A DNA stretch of 64,000 bases from Butyrivibrio sp. INlla18. GTDB lineage: Bacteria > Bacillota > Clostridia > Lachnospirales > Lachnospiraceae. Positions 1 to 7,951 of this stretch are shown here, piece after piece. The position numbers and the translations under genes were made by a program. The notes beneath the pieces were generated by a model. It did not search any database. It was not told the origin of the DNA and saw only the letters and a list, made by a program, of their open reading frames with translations. The stretch spans positions 62,001-126,000 of the forward strand of contig NZ_FMXK01000010.1 in NCBI RefSeq assembly GCF_900103635.1, given 5' to 3'. Within the stretch, counting starts at the first letter, position 1. Every line of letters begins with the position of its first letter.

Positions 1-67
1 CCTAGGGACGGAGGTTATGGCTCATTTTCACAAAAATGAGCCACAACCTCCGTCCCTAGGGCTCACT
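1..67. repeat. Hairpin repeat, CCTAGGGACGGAGGTT family (copy 1)
   Basis: Two inverted arms flank a short loop. The left arm carries CCTAGGGACGGAGGTT and the right arm its complement AACCTCCGTCCCTAGG, each next to a GGCTCATTTT/AAAATGAGCC segment. The left arm is cut by the window edge. Related copies are at 1302, 3428, 5500, 33845, 36421, 37667, 40500 and 42115. Confidence 0.9.
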
Positions 68-151
68 CGCCACCATGTTGACATGTCGCACTTATACAGT
101 TAAGCTATTTCTATTTGTTAATGATTTTTTGTATTTATTTAGAGGAAAGAA

Positions 152-1300
152 ATGAAAGAGATAACCCTTGAAGAACTTCAAAAGCTCCCAAAGAAATCCT
201 ATGCGCTGATAGATGTCCGCAGCGAGGATCTCACAAACTACGGCACAATTCCAGGCGCCAAGGTCATAAGCCCTGAAGAGTTAAATGAAGAAAACAACTC
301 TCAGATAGCCGAGATTCCAGCTGACAAGAAGATCATCATGTTCTGTCAGATTGGCAAAAAAACTCAGGACCTTGAGCTTGATACATACGCAAGCGTCAAG
401 GATAGAGACTGCTACAGTCTTGCTGGCGGATATATGGCATACCTTCAGGCTGAGCTTAATAAGATGGATACTGAAGACAAGCAGAAAAAAGCTGAGGAGA
501 GCATCCAGAAGAAATTCCATAAGCAGCTCTTTACCCCATTTGCAAAAGCATGCAAGGCCTACAAGCTAATAAATGAGGGCGACCACATCGCAGTGTGCAT
601 CTCAGGCGGCAAAGACTCTATGCTCATGGCTAAGCTCTTTCAGGAGATCCAGAAGCACAGACAGGTCAGCTTCAAGATTACCTTCCTCGTTATGGATCCA
701 GGCTACAACAAGGAGAACAGAGAGCTCATCGAGGCTAACTGCAAGGCCCTTGGCATCCCTGCTACTATTTTTGAGAGCACTATCTTTGATACTGTAGATA
801 CTATTGAAAAGAGCCCTTGCTACCTCTGCGCTAGAATGCGCCGCGGCTATCTTTATAGCAAGGCAAAAGAGCTGGGATGCAACAAGATCGCTCTTGGCCA
901 CCATTTTGACGATGTTATCGAGACTGTACTTATGGGAATGCTCTACGGAGGCCAGATTCAGACTATGATGCCAAAGCTTCACAGCACAAACTTCGAAGGC
1001 ATGGAGCTTATCAGACCTCTTTATCTAGTTAGAGAAAGCGATATCTGCGCTTGGAGAGATTACAACAACCTGCATTTCCTCCAGTGCGCATGCCACTTCA
1101 CAGAAACATGTTCAACCTGCCACGAGGATGGCACTACAGCTTCAAAACGACTTGAGACCAAAAAGCTCATTGCTGAGCTTAAGAAGACCAATCCATTCGT
1201 GGAGGCGAACATTTTCAAGAGTATGGAGAACGTAAATATTGATACGGTAATCACCTACAAGAAAAAAGGTAAACGAATCAATTTCCTTGATGAATATTAA
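152..1300 (+). CDS. Rhodanese-TtcA fusion, tRNA 2-thiolation-type PP-loop enzyme
   Basis: The 382-residue protein has an N-terminal rhodanese-like domain (about 8-100) with a candidate persulfide cysteine at C65 in FCQIG. A TtcA/TilS-type adenylating domain follows, with the PP-loop SGGKDS at 151-156. A CYLC pair near 222-225 and the CACHFTETCSTC region near 311-322 are likely iron-sulfur or sulfur-carrying cysteines. The family makes 2-thiocytidine at tRNA position 32. Fusion to a rhodanese suggests that sulfur is passed on as a persulfide within one chain, which is an inference. AGAGGAAAG before the ATG is a good ribosome site. It is monocistronic, followed by a half repeat and a convergent gene. 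Confidence 0.85.
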   Translation: MKEITLEELQKLPKKSYALIDVRSEDLTNYGTIPGAKVISPEELNEENNSQIAEIPADKKIIMFCQIGKKTQDLELDTYASVKDRDCYSLAGGYMAYLQAELNKMDTEDKQKKAEESIQKKFHKQLFTPFAKACKAYKLINEGDHIAVCISGGKDSMLMAKLFQEIQKHRQVSFKITFLVMDPGYNKENRELIEANCKALGIPATIFESTIFDTVDTIEKSPCYLCARMRRGYLYSKAKELGCNKIALGHHFDDVIETVLMGMLYGGQIQTMMPKLHSTNFEGMELIRPLYLVRESDICAWRDYNNLHFLQCACHFTETCSTCHEDGTTASKRLETKKLIAELKKTNPFVEANIFKSMENVNIDTVITYKKKGKRINFLDEY

Positions 1301-1301
1301 T

Positions 1302-1337
1302 AAAATGAGCCCTAACCTCCGTCCCTAGGGCTCATTT
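1302..1337. repeat. Half copy of the hairpin repeat
   Basis: A single arm: AAAATGAGCCCTAACCTCC and then GTCCCTAGGGCTCATTT. It lies between convergent genes and touches the stop codon of the minus-strand radical SAM gene. Confidence 0.85.
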
Positions 1338-1933
1338 CAGGTGAAATGACGAATACGGAGTTCAATCCCTGTGCTTTCAGAAAGGGCCTTGCATTTTGCG
1401 ATGTCCTCTTCTGGAAGCACATCTACTATAGACCACTTTACGTCTTTGATTTCTTCCTTGCACTTTGTGGCAAAATCCACCATTTTATCAAAAGCTCCAT
1501 CATACTTTGGGCGGGTAACCTCTGAATATTTCTGACTATTAGGAGCGTTAAGGCTGATGGACACTGCATCAATGACCTTGGCTATTTCCGGAACGATATT
1601 CTTGCCGTTCTCTTCATTGCCAAGTCCGTTAGTGTTGAGCCTTGTTCTTAAGTTCTTTTCCTCCTTGGCAACCTTGGCCGCTGCTAAAAGAGTCTCCAAT
1701 GCGCAGGTAGGTTCACCATAGCCGCAAAAGACAAGTTCGTCAAAGCCCTCAAAATCATAATTTCTGATAGCATTAAGAACCTCATCAGTTGTGGGATTTT
1801 GCTGATGCCACAGAGTATCTGCACTTCCAACGCCGTCTTTTAAAGAACGGATGCAGAAGGTACAACTGCAATTGCACTTATTTGTTATGTTTGCGTAAAC
1901 TGAATTTTTGTATGTATACAAGATGTCTGCCAT
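1337..1933 (-). CDS. Small radical SAM protein, TatD-linked type
   Basis: This is a 198-residue radical SAM enzyme with the cluster motif CNCSCTFC (C20, C24 and C27 in CxxxCxxC spacing) and no SPASM extension. The short length, the N-terminal DILYTYKNSVYANITN and the FCGYGEPTCAL stretch match the family often called TatD family nuclease-associated radical SAM protein, whose substrate is not known. AAGGAGAC lies before the ATG. It is the last gene of a three-gene unit after the ECF S component (12 bp gap) and the pyridoxal kinase, so a role near vitamin B6 salvage is possible but only inferred from position. Confidence 0.75.
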   Translation of the reverse strand: MADILYTYKNSVYANITNKCNCSCTFCIRSLKDGVGSADTLWHQQNPTTDEVLNAIRNYDFEGFDELVFCGYGEPTCALETLLAAAKVAKEEKNLRTRLNTNGLGNEENGKNIVPEIAKVIDAVSISLNAPNSQKYSEVTRPKYDGAFDKMVDFATKCKEEIKDVKWSIVDVLPEEDIAKCKALSESTGIELRIRHFT

Positions 1934-1945
1934 GTTCCCGTCTCC

Positions 1946-2473
1946 TTAACCTTCAAATTGGAATAGATTTCTTTTAACTCCCGCCCTGTCAAATGCAGCT
2001 GCAGCAAGGTAAAAGAAAAGTGCACTTCCACCAGACTGAATAAAGCTTCCTGAAAAGGCTGAAATTATAGCTGTTTTGGTTCCAAAGAGGATTGCCTCCG
2101 CGATATAGTAGCCAGTTGCTGAGATGAAAAAAGAAATGATAGACGCTATCAGATTTCTTTTGCTCATAATAGTATTTCTGCGGCTTGAGAATGGGATCAC
2201 TATCAGCATCTTAATGATGACTGTAGGAATCATCCACATGGGAGCAGTCAAAAGATCTGCTATTCCGCCGCCAAGGGCTCCAACCAGCATTGCGTATGGC
2301 ATTGGGAGCATAGCCGCTGCAAGGTAAATGATAGAGTCGCCAAAGTGGATGTAGCCGCCATTTGTTCCAACTGGAATGTGGAAAATGTAGGCTGTAAAGA
2401 TAGTTGTCATTGCCGCCATGAGACCAGTCATGGTTATGAGCCTTACTTTTGAGTCTTTGAATGTCTTGTTCAT
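1946..2473 (-). CDS. ECF transporter S component, probably vitamin B6
   Basis: The 175-residue protein has about five or six hydrophobic segments and the ECF S-component signature region HIPVGTNGGYIHFGDSIIYL, followed by GGGIADLL. It would bind substrate and dock onto shared ECF A/A'/T subunits, which are not in this window. The start follows the kinase stop by one base, with GGAGGAGA as ribosome site. Co-transcription with a pyridoxal/pyridoxamine kinase makes a B6 vitamer the likely ligand. Hydroxymethylpyrimidine is an alternative, since the kinase folds are related. Confidence 0.75.
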   Translation of the reverse strand: MNKTFKDSKVRLITMTGLMAAMTTIFTAYIFHIPVGTNGGYIHFGDSIIYLAAAMLPMPYAMLVGALGGGIADLLTAPMWMIPTVIIKMLIVIPFSSRRNTIMSKRNLIASIISFFISATGYYIAEAILFGTKTAIISAFSGSFIQSGGSALFFYLAAAAFDRAGVKRNLFQFEG

Positions 2474-2474
2474 G

Positions 2475-3317
2475 TCAGTCTCCTCCGCATAGTTTGCCTA
2501 AAACCTTTTCAAAATCAACTCCGTAGTTTCTGTCTTTATCACCTGTAGCCTCGATCGCGCTACTAATGAACTCTGTGGTAAATCTAACTGCATCTATAGT
2601 GTTTTTGCCCTTTAATATATAGCCTAGGAGCGTTGCCGCAAAAAGATCTCCTGTCCCCGAGTAGCTCCTGCCATTGGTCTTGCACTCTATGACTTCGTTA
2701 CCATCTGGGCTCACAACAAGGTTGCACAGCTCGTGGTCACCTTTGTGAATGCCTGTTACTACAATGTTCTGAGCCTTGCTCGTTCTGACCTTTTCAGCAA
2801 TCGCTATAATTTCCTGGATCATCTGATCCTGATCTTCAATAGCCTCCAGCTCTTTTGCCTTACCTGCAGTTAAGCCTGCAAGGATGCAAAGTTCCGTAAG
2901 ATTTGGCGTAATAATATCTGCCGTAGCGGCCAAGAACTTAATTTTTCCAAGCATCCCATCTGAATAGTTTGAGTAGAATCTTCCGCCATCTCCCATAACT
3001 GGATCCACCAAAAGGCTGGTGCCATCTACTTTGAATGCCTTAACAAAAGAGATTATGTCGTCCGCGTCTCTTTCCTGTGGAATATACCCTGTGATGATGC
3101 TGTCGAACCTAGCTCCCATCTTGAGCCAGTCCTCTTTGCTCCTCTCTATTAGAGTAGAGGTATCAAATAAATGAAAATCCGGAAAACCTGTCTGAGCCGA
3201 CAAAACAGCTGTTGGCACCGGACAAACCTCAATCCCCATGGCTGATAACACACCTATGTCCGCCATAAGCGAACATTTTCCAAAGCCTGACAAATCATTG
3301 ATTGCTGCAACCCTCAT
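2475..3317 (-). CDS. Pyridoxal/pyridoxamine kinase
   Basis: A PfkB/ribokinase-fold kinase of the PdxY/PdxK group. MRVAAINDLSGFGKCSL at the N-terminus, GYIP near residue 85, LVDPVMGDGG, and the C-terminal GTGDLFAATLLGY anion-hole/catalytic motif (catalytic Asp in GTGD) are all present. It would phosphorylate B6 vitamers at the 5' hydroxyl. I place the start at 3317 and not at the upstream ATG (3338), because GGGAG lies a proper distance before the inner ATG and the family begins with MRVAAIND. It leads the operon with the ECF S component and the radical SAM gene. Confidence 0.85.
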   Translation of the reverse strand: MRVAAINDLSGFGKCSLMADIGVLSAMGIEVCPVPTAVLSAQTGFPDFHLFDTSTLIERSKEDWLKMGARFDSIITGYIPQERDADDIISFVKAFKVDGTSLLVDPVMGDGGRFYSNYSDGMLGKIKFLAATADIITPNLTELCILAGLTAGKAKELEAIEDQDQMIQEIIAIAEKVRTSKAQNIVVTGIHKGDHELCNLVVSPDGNEVIECKTNGRSYSGTGDLFAATLLGYILKGKNTIDAVRFTTEFISSAIEATGDKDRNYGVDFEKVLGKLCGGD

Positions 3318-3427
3318 GATATCTACATCTCCCAACATCTAAACTATTTAATGGATACTTTACTTTATATCTGATGATATATAAATATACAGAATCAAAG
3401 TTTTTTATAATACCAGATTTGGACGCA

Positions 3428-3508
3428 AAAAAATGAGCCCTAGGGACGGAGGTTAGGGCTCATTTTTGGGTAGATGAGCCACAACCTCCGTCCCTAGGGC
3501 TCATTTTT
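3428..3508. repeat. Hairpin repeat, full copy
   Basis: Two inverted arms (ATGAGCCCTAGGGACGGAGG and its near-complement) are separated by TTTTTGGGTAG. The copy lies upstream of the B6 operon and directly after the stop codon of the 3510-4157 gene. T-runs outside the arms would allow terminator activity for that gene. Confidence 0.9.
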
Positions 3509-3509
3509 G

Positions 3510-4157
3510 TCATCCTTTAAAATACTGTATCTTCTCAACTACCTTGATAGGGCTCTGCACCATAGCTGCGAATGCTTTGCCATCTGTCTTTTTGCCAATG
3601 ATATTTCCGTAATGGGTAGGAATCGCGTACTCTGGTCTGATGGTGTTGATGAGGTCAGCAGCTCTTTTGGCATCCATAGTGTATGTACCGCCAATTGGTA
3701 AAAGAGCTATGTCGCACTTAACCTTGCTGATATCCTTGTTGGCACCTGTATCTCCGGCAATGTAAATGCGCTTACCATTAGTGATCACGATATATCCAAG
3801 CCACTCTGCGCGCTTTGGATGAAATGGCTTAAGCGTGTTGTAGGCAGGAACTGCCTCCAGCTCAAGACCGGCAACATTTCTTTTCTCATTTGGACGGAGA
3901 GTTACGATTTCTTTAACTTCGCGAGAAAGCTCCCTTGCATCATCCTCCATTTTGGCTGGAACAATGAGGATTGTCTCTGGCTTTATGACCTTGCGGATAT
4001 CCTCAATAGAGAAATGATCGTAGTGATGATGAGTTATGAGAACGTAGTCAGCGTCATGATAGTCTTCCTTTATCTGGAATGGATCTGCATAGATCACCCC
4101 AGCGTCACTTTTTATCCTAATGCTACTATGTGTGAAAACCTCGATATTATCTATCAT
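3510..4157 (-). CDS. Metallo-beta-lactamase fold hydrolase
   Basis: The 215-residue protein has the metal motif THHHYDHFS (HxHxDH) near residues 41-49. Later ligands are likely the His and Asp in YIAGDTG and the His in PTHYGN near the end. The UlaG/YycJ-like layout resembles small MBL-fold hydrolases usually annotated as zinc hydrolases. The substrate cannot be told. It is preceded by AAGGAGCT, is 19 bp from the flavoprotein gene upstream, and is probably co-transcribed with it. Confidence 0.8.
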   Translation of the reverse strand: MIDNIEVFTHSSIRIKSDAGVIYADPFQIKEDYHDADYVLITHHHYDHFSIEDIRKVIKPETILIVPAKMEDDARELSREVKEIVTLRPNEKRNVAGLELEAVPAYNTLKPFHPKRAEWLGYIVITNGKRIYIAGDTGANKDISKVKCDIALLPIGGTYTMDAKRAADLINTIRPEYAIPTHYGNIIGKKTDGKAFAAMVQSPIKVVEKIQYFKG

Positions 4158-4176
4158 TCAGAGCTCCTTTCAGGAT

Positions 4177-4803
4177 TTATTTGCCATCGCCAAAGCTTGT
4201 AAATGAACCTCTTTCAACTTCAGGAAGTCCGTATTTTTCCTTGGCGTCAGCAAATGCTTTGATCATAAATGACATGTTCCTAGCCAGATTTCTCATGGTC
4301 TGAAGGCCTTCAAGGTCTTTTTTGACATCTTCAGAACTAAAGCCGTGAACTTGATTCCAGTATGTGCTGGAGGCCACAGGCATTCCGCTAATAGTGAAGT
4401 ACTTGTTCAATACGTCAAAAGATGCAGTGTTTCCGCCTCTTCTAGCACTGACAACAGCGGCGCCAACTTTGAAATGTTTGGAAAAAGAGGTGCTATAGAA
4501 AAGTCTATCCATAAATGAGAGAATAGTTCCATTTGGAGAAGCGTAGTAAACAGGGCTTCCAACCACAAGACCATCTGCTTCTTCAAACTTTGTAGCAACC
4601 TCATTTACAAGATCATCCACAACGCACTTACCATTCTTGCCACAATATCCACAAGCGACGCATCCGCGAATATTTTTATTTCCAACCTGAATGATCTCAG
4701 TTTCAATTCCTTCCTCGTTAAACACTTTTACCATCTCATCAAGTGCTGTAGCAGTGCAGCCATTTGCCCTTGGACTGCCGTTTAGTAACAATACTTTAGC
4801 CAT
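4177..4803 (-). CDS. NADPH-dependent FMN reductase / flavodoxin-fold oxidoreductase
   Basis: The flavodoxin-fold protein starts with KVLLLNGSPRANGCT, the FMN phosphate loop. CVACGYCGKNGKCVV near residues 48-62 is a cysteine cluster typical of the iron-sulfur flavoprotein-like NAD(P)H reductases. GSPVYYASPNGTILSFMDRL is the second flavin loop. At 208 residues it has the usual family length. AGGAGGATT precedes the ATG. It probably reduces quinones or other small electron acceptors, substrate unknown. Confidence 0.85.
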   Translation of the reverse strand: MAKVLLLNGSPRANGCTATALDEMVKVFNEEGIETEIIQVGNKNIRGCVACGYCGKNGKCVVDDLVNEVATKFEEADGLVVGSPVYYASPNGTILSFMDRLFYSTSFSKHFKVGAAVVSARRGGNTASFDVLNKYFTISGMPVASSTYWNQVHGFSSEDVKKDLEGLQTMRNLARNMSFMIKAFADAKEKYGLPEVERGSFTSFGDGK

Positions 4804-4819
4804 TTTGAAATCCTCCTGC

Positions 4820-5134
4820 TTAATTCATCTTGTTTTCATAATCTTGCAATTCATGGAAGATACTGTCAACAATAACTTTGTCTTCATCAATTCTGTAGAG
4901 CATAAAATACCTGTGAGACAAAAAATTGATTCTCCTATATCCAAGTGATTTTAATTTTGGATTATCACAAAACTTAAGACTTTCTGCCACTTGGGATAAA
5001 CTTTTAACTGCTGCTTGAAAATCATTAAGTACGCTACTTGCTGCTTGTTCATTCTTCTTTTCAAACAATAAGTATTTGATAAATCCATCTAAGTCATTTT
5101 CTGCATCGGATGTAATTATTACTTTATATTCCAT
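4820..5134 (-). CDS. RelE/ParE-family toxin
   Basis: The 104-residue toxin-like protein opens with MEYKVIITSDAENDLDGFI, typical of RelE/ParE proteins. The C-terminal core is SLGYRRINFLSHRYFMLYRI with conserved basic and aromatic residues, then a short beta strand DEDKVIVDSIFH. It follows the antitoxin gene with an 11 bp overlap. RelE members cut mRNA on the ribosome and ParE members poison gyrase; the sequence alone does not decide which. Confidence 0.8.
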   Translation of the reverse strand: MEYKVIITSDAENDLDGFIKYLLFEKKNEQAASSVLNDFQAAVKSLSQVAESLKFCDNPKLKSLGYRRINFLSHRYFMLYRIDEDKVIVDSIFHELQDYENKMN

Positions 5135-5417
5135 ACTTTGACCTCATATCTGAGATCACATCATTTGCTTCTCTAACCATTCCCTGCTCTGCATGTGCAC
5201 GTGATGACTCTAATTTCTGTAAAATTTCTTCCTCAGACATAGCTGCATATGGATTTGCTGTCTTTCTCTTTATTTCAAACGGAAATCCTTCATTAGCAAT
5301 TGCCTGTGCAAGAAACATTCTAATAGCTGTAGTAGTATCTGTGCCAAGTTCCTTGAAAAGTGCATCTGCTTTATTTTTAAGGTCATTATCTACACGTATC
5401 TGAATTGTACTAGACAT
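5124..5417 (-). CDS. RelB/DinJ-type antitoxin
   Basis: The 97-residue ribbon-helix-helix antitoxin starts with SSTIQIRVDNDLKNKADALF, the RelB/DinJ DNA-binding strand and helix, followed by LGTDTTTAIRMFLAQAI. The C-terminal half is charged and would wrap the toxin. AAGGAGGTATAATT gives a strong ribosome site. A TATAAT box lies just upstream, so the pair has its own promoter, likely autoregulated as is usual in the family. Confidence 0.85.
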   Translation of the reverse strand: MSSTIQIRVDNDLKNKADALFKELGTDTTTAIRMFLAQAIANEGFPFEIKRKTANPYAAMSEEEILQKLESSRAHAEQGMVREANDVISDMRSKYGI

Positions 5418-5499
5418 AATTATACCTCCTTATTATGTAATACATTATACTGCTATCTCAATACATTTGCAATGAGTTGCACGCTTGATACCAGCCACC

Positions 5500-5577
5500 A
5501 AAAATGAGCCCTAGGGACGGAGGTTAGGGCTCATCTACCAAATAATGAGCCCTAACCTCCGTCCCTAGGGCTCATTT
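5500..5577. repeat. Hairpin repeat, full copy upstream of the SDR gene
   Basis: Full two-arm copy with the loop CATCTACCAAATAATG. It separates the divergent TA pair and the SDR gene. The SDR start codon is only 16 bp from its end, so the promoter of that gene must overlap or border the repeat. Confidence 0.9.
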
Positions 5578-5593
5578 ATGCTATACTATAACC

Positions 5594-6238
5594 ATGAAAA
5601 TTCTAATAACCGGAACAAGCCGCGGAATCGGGCTTGCATGCGCAAAAAAATACATAGAGATGGGACACGAAGTCATTGGATTTGATGTGACAGAAAGCGA
5701 GTTTGCTGATCCGAACTACACTCACATGATCGTTGATATAGCAAAAGAGCTCCCGGACATCGAAGGCGTAAACGTCATCATCAACAACGCCGGAATCCAG
5801 GAAGGGCCTGATGTTATAGACATCAACTTAAAGGCAACCATCAAGGTTACTGAGAAGTATGCGTTTCAGGATGCTATCTGCTCAGTTCTTTTCATGGCGT
5901 CATCTAGCGCTTCAAATGGTGCAGAGTTCCCAGAGTACGCAGCAAGTAAAGGCGGCGTAGTTACATATATGAAAAACACCGCACTTCGACTGGCGAAATA
6001 CGGTGCAACTTCTAACAGTATCTCTGCAGGCGGTGTGTACACGCCTCTTAACGCCCACATCATGGATGATCCAAATCTCATGGAGCAGTGCCTTGATGAG
6101 ACCTTGCTTCACAGATGGGCGTCAGCAGAAGAGATCGCTGAATTCTCATATTTTTTGACCAATGTTAATAAGAGCATGACTGGTCAGGATATTCTCGTTG
6201 ATAACGGCGAGCAGCTCAAATCCAACTTTATATGGTAA
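5594..6238 (+). CDS. Short-chain dehydrogenase/reductase
   Basis: A classical SDR with the cofactor motif TGTSRGIG at residues 6-13, NNAG near 63-66, a serine in FMASSSAS, and the catalytic YAASK near 120. At 214 residues it is somewhat short for the family (about 240). It resembles 3-oxoacyl-ACP reductase-like enzymes, with no clear substrate. No Shine-Dalgarno is visible. TATACT lies six bases before the ATG, so a leaderless transcript starting at the A of the ATG is plausible. The 3' end overlaps the convergent ECF gene by 11 bp. Confidence 0.8.
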   Translation: MKILITGTSRGIGLACAKKYIEMGHEVIGFDVTESEFADPNYTHMIVDIAKELPDIEGVNVIINNAGIQEGPDVIDINLKATIKVTEKYAFQDAICSVLFMASSSASNGAEFPEYAASKGGVVTYMKNTALRLAKYGATSNSISAGGVYTPLNAHIMDDPNLMEQCLDETLLHRWASAEEIAEFSYFLTNVNKSMTGQDILVDNGEQLKSNFIW

Positions 6239-6821
6239 AGCTATCAGTTTCACTGCTCTTTTTGTGGTCATCCTCAATATGCGTGAACTCGTAAGGAAGA
6301 TTTCCCATACACAGCATTACCAGGAAAAGAGCTATGAACTTGTCCGCATAATCAGTTATAGCCTGGATTATGAAGGCACTTCCAAAGAGCCTGAGTGCTG
6401 TCTGAGAAAGAACCTGAATAATAAATGTTGTTGTAGCAGCTGATGTGATGCCGCCAAAAAGGAATGTCTCGATGCAGGCTGAAAGGGCAGATGCTGGCAA
6501 AGTCACAATAAGAGTCTTCCAGAAAAGCGCGCGGGTAGGGCATTCTTCTTTGCCATGGAAAAGAGCTCCTGCAATAAGTCCCATCAAAACTCCGCTAAGT
6601 GAAAAATAGATAGCGTAAACGTCTCCAAGAACTCCGTTTATAAGTCCCCCAACAAGAGCTGCAGCGGCGCCCCCAAGTGGTCCTAATACAACAGCTGCGA
6701 ACATTGTTCCGATGCTGTCAAGGAAGATTGGAAGATGCAGCAAAAGAGCCAGCTTACTTCCCGCAATATTGATGGCAACTGCAAGTGCGATAAATGTCAA
6801 TTTCTTTGTGTTGTTCTTCAT
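6228..6821 (-). CDS. ECF transporter S component, probable nucleoside-base precursor uptake
   Basis: The roughly 197-residue membrane protein has six hydrophobic segments. FLDSIGTMFAAVVLGPLGG and LVGGLINGVLGDVYAIYF are hallmarks of an ECF S component. I start it at 6821, where GGAG precedes ATGAAGAAC; the start overlaps the stop of the nucleoside hydrolase gene (AAATGA). This translational coupling suggests uptake of the base or nucleoside that the hydrolase acts on. Queuosine-type salvage is one known pairing of nucleoside hydrolase and ECF transporter, but nothing here proves that ligand. Confidence 0.75.
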   Translation of the reverse strand: MKNNTKKLTFIALAVAINIAGSKLALLLHLPIFLDSIGTMFAAVVLGPLGGAAAALVGGLINGVLGDVYAIYFSLSGVLMGLIAGALFHGKEECPTRALFWKTLIVTLPASALSACIETFLFGGITSAATTTFIIQVLSQTALRLFGSAFIIQAITDYADKFIALFLVMLCMGNLPYEFTHIEDDHKKSSETDSFTI

Positions 6822-7765
6822 TTCTTTTCTCCAATTTCTAAAATTCGCGTCAAAAACAACTCCCAAAATGCCTCCACATCTACATTTGTGAAGACTAAGG
6901 CGTTACTTTCCTTTCGGTAGAATCCCATGGAATCAACAACGGTCTGGCCCATACTGATGCCGCCAGTCTCAACTTCCGTGAAAGCCTCGATTCCATCAAG
7001 GATATTAGGACAAATAAACTGAGCCACAGCAAGAGGATCATTTATGACACAGCCTCTGATGTGCTCCCATTCCCAGTGGAACTTAAAATAAAACTTCGTG
7101 ATCTTCTCGATGAAATCCCCAACAACCGCATTTCTAGCCTTGATATCTTCAAGCTTTTCAGGTGTCAGCACAATCTCTCTGGTCACATCAAGTCCCACCA
7201 TCTCGATCATCTTGTGATGTTCATAAAGAGTGTCGAACACAACCTTGGCGCTGTCTGGATCCTCCCAGTAGTTGTACTCCGCTACCGGTGAACAGTTCCC
7301 ATGGCTTCTAAAGTTACCGCCCATGGATACTAGTCTTTCAATAGACAAAAAAGCTGAAATATCCGCATCGATAAGGTCTGCCAGGTTCGTAAGTGGCCCC
7401 AAAGCGATAACTGATACGTCGCCGCCTTTCAAGGCTTCTCTCATGAACTCCACAGCACTCTTTTCCGGAATCTCCTGACCTGGAACCTCTGGTAAAAAAC
7501 TCTCCCCAAGGCCGTCAGAACCATGAGTATCAAGTGCGTTCACATACTCCCTAACTCTTGGCCTGTCTGCGCCCACGTAAACTGGCACATCAAGTCTTCC
7601 AAGGAAGTTCAAGACTCTTTTTGCATTTTGAAATCCAAGCTCTGCTGGTGAATTGCCTGCAACGATGGTGATGCCGATAACCTCAAGCTCCGGGCTCTGA
7701 AGGGCCAGCATGATAGCTAGAGAATCGTCGATCCCAGGGTCGCAGTCGATAATGATCTTCTTCAT
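6818..7765 (-). CDS. Inosine-uridine preferring nucleoside hydrolase family
   Basis: The protein begins KKIIIDCDPGIDDSLAIMLA, the calcium-binding DxDxxxDD signature of nucleoside hydrolases, and has VIALGPLTNLA and the late NDPLAVAQFI with the metal-binding Asp. It would split the N-glycosidic bond of a ribonucleoside. The true start is 7765, where GGAG precedes ATG; the open frame extends 51 codons further upstream, but that region is the leader with a hairpin terminator. The gene forms an operon with the ECF S component. Confidence 0.85.
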   Translation of the reverse strand: MKKIIIDCDPGIDDSLAIMLALQSPELEVIGITIVAGNSPAELGFQNAKRVLNFLGRLDVPVYVGADRPRVREYVNALDTHGSDGLGESFLPEVPGQEIPEKSAVEFMREALKGGDVSVIALGPLTNLADLIDADISAFLSIERLVSMGGNFRSHGNCSPVAEYNYWEDPDSAKVVFDTLYEHHKMIEMVGLDVTREIVLTPEKLEDIKARNAVVGDFIEKITKFYFKFHWEWEHIRGCVINDPLAVAQFICPNILDGIEAFTEVETGGISMGQTVVDSMGFYRKESNALVFTNVDVEAFWELFLTRILEIGEKK

Positions 7766-7938
7766 CCTAATCTCCAAAATAATCTTTCTGCATAAAAAAT
7801 AGCTCTGCACAAAAGCAGAGCTACATAAAAGACAAAATATTCCTATGCAGTCCTGGTTTTGTTTAGCGACAGGAAGGTACAAATGAACTGTCGTTTGTTG
7901 CGCTAGAGGATTATACAACTATATTTCTAATAATTCAA
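7766..7938 (-). promoter_or_regulatory. Promoter and structured leader with attenuator, upstream of nucleoside hydrolase
   Basis: Promoter: TTGAAT at 7933-7938, TATAAT at 7910-7915, 17 bp apart. The roughly 140-nt leader begins near 7903. UAGC (7902-7905) pairs with GCUA (7864-7867) and GACAG (7888-7892) with CUGUC (7868-7872), with a purine-rich bulge between. CUGCAUA (7844-7850) can pair with UAUGCAG (7788-7794), which would enclose or compete with the intrinsic terminator at 7791-7822. This is the layout of a transcriptional riboswitch or attenuator. I do not recognise the class. Confidence 0.6.
7791..7822 (-). terminator. Intrinsic terminator within the leader
   Basis: Stem AGCTCTGC with GCAGAGCT around TTTTGT, followed on the transcribed strand by ATTTTTT. 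It lies between the promoter and the nucleoside hydrolase start, so it is conditional. Confidence 0.8.
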
Positions 7939-7951
7939 CCCATCCTCCAGA

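Noticed and set aside
7765-7918. 51-codon N-terminal extension of the nucleoside hydrolase
   Set aside because: The extension crosses the leader hairpin and terminator and lacks a ribosome site; the family starts at KKIIIDCDPG.
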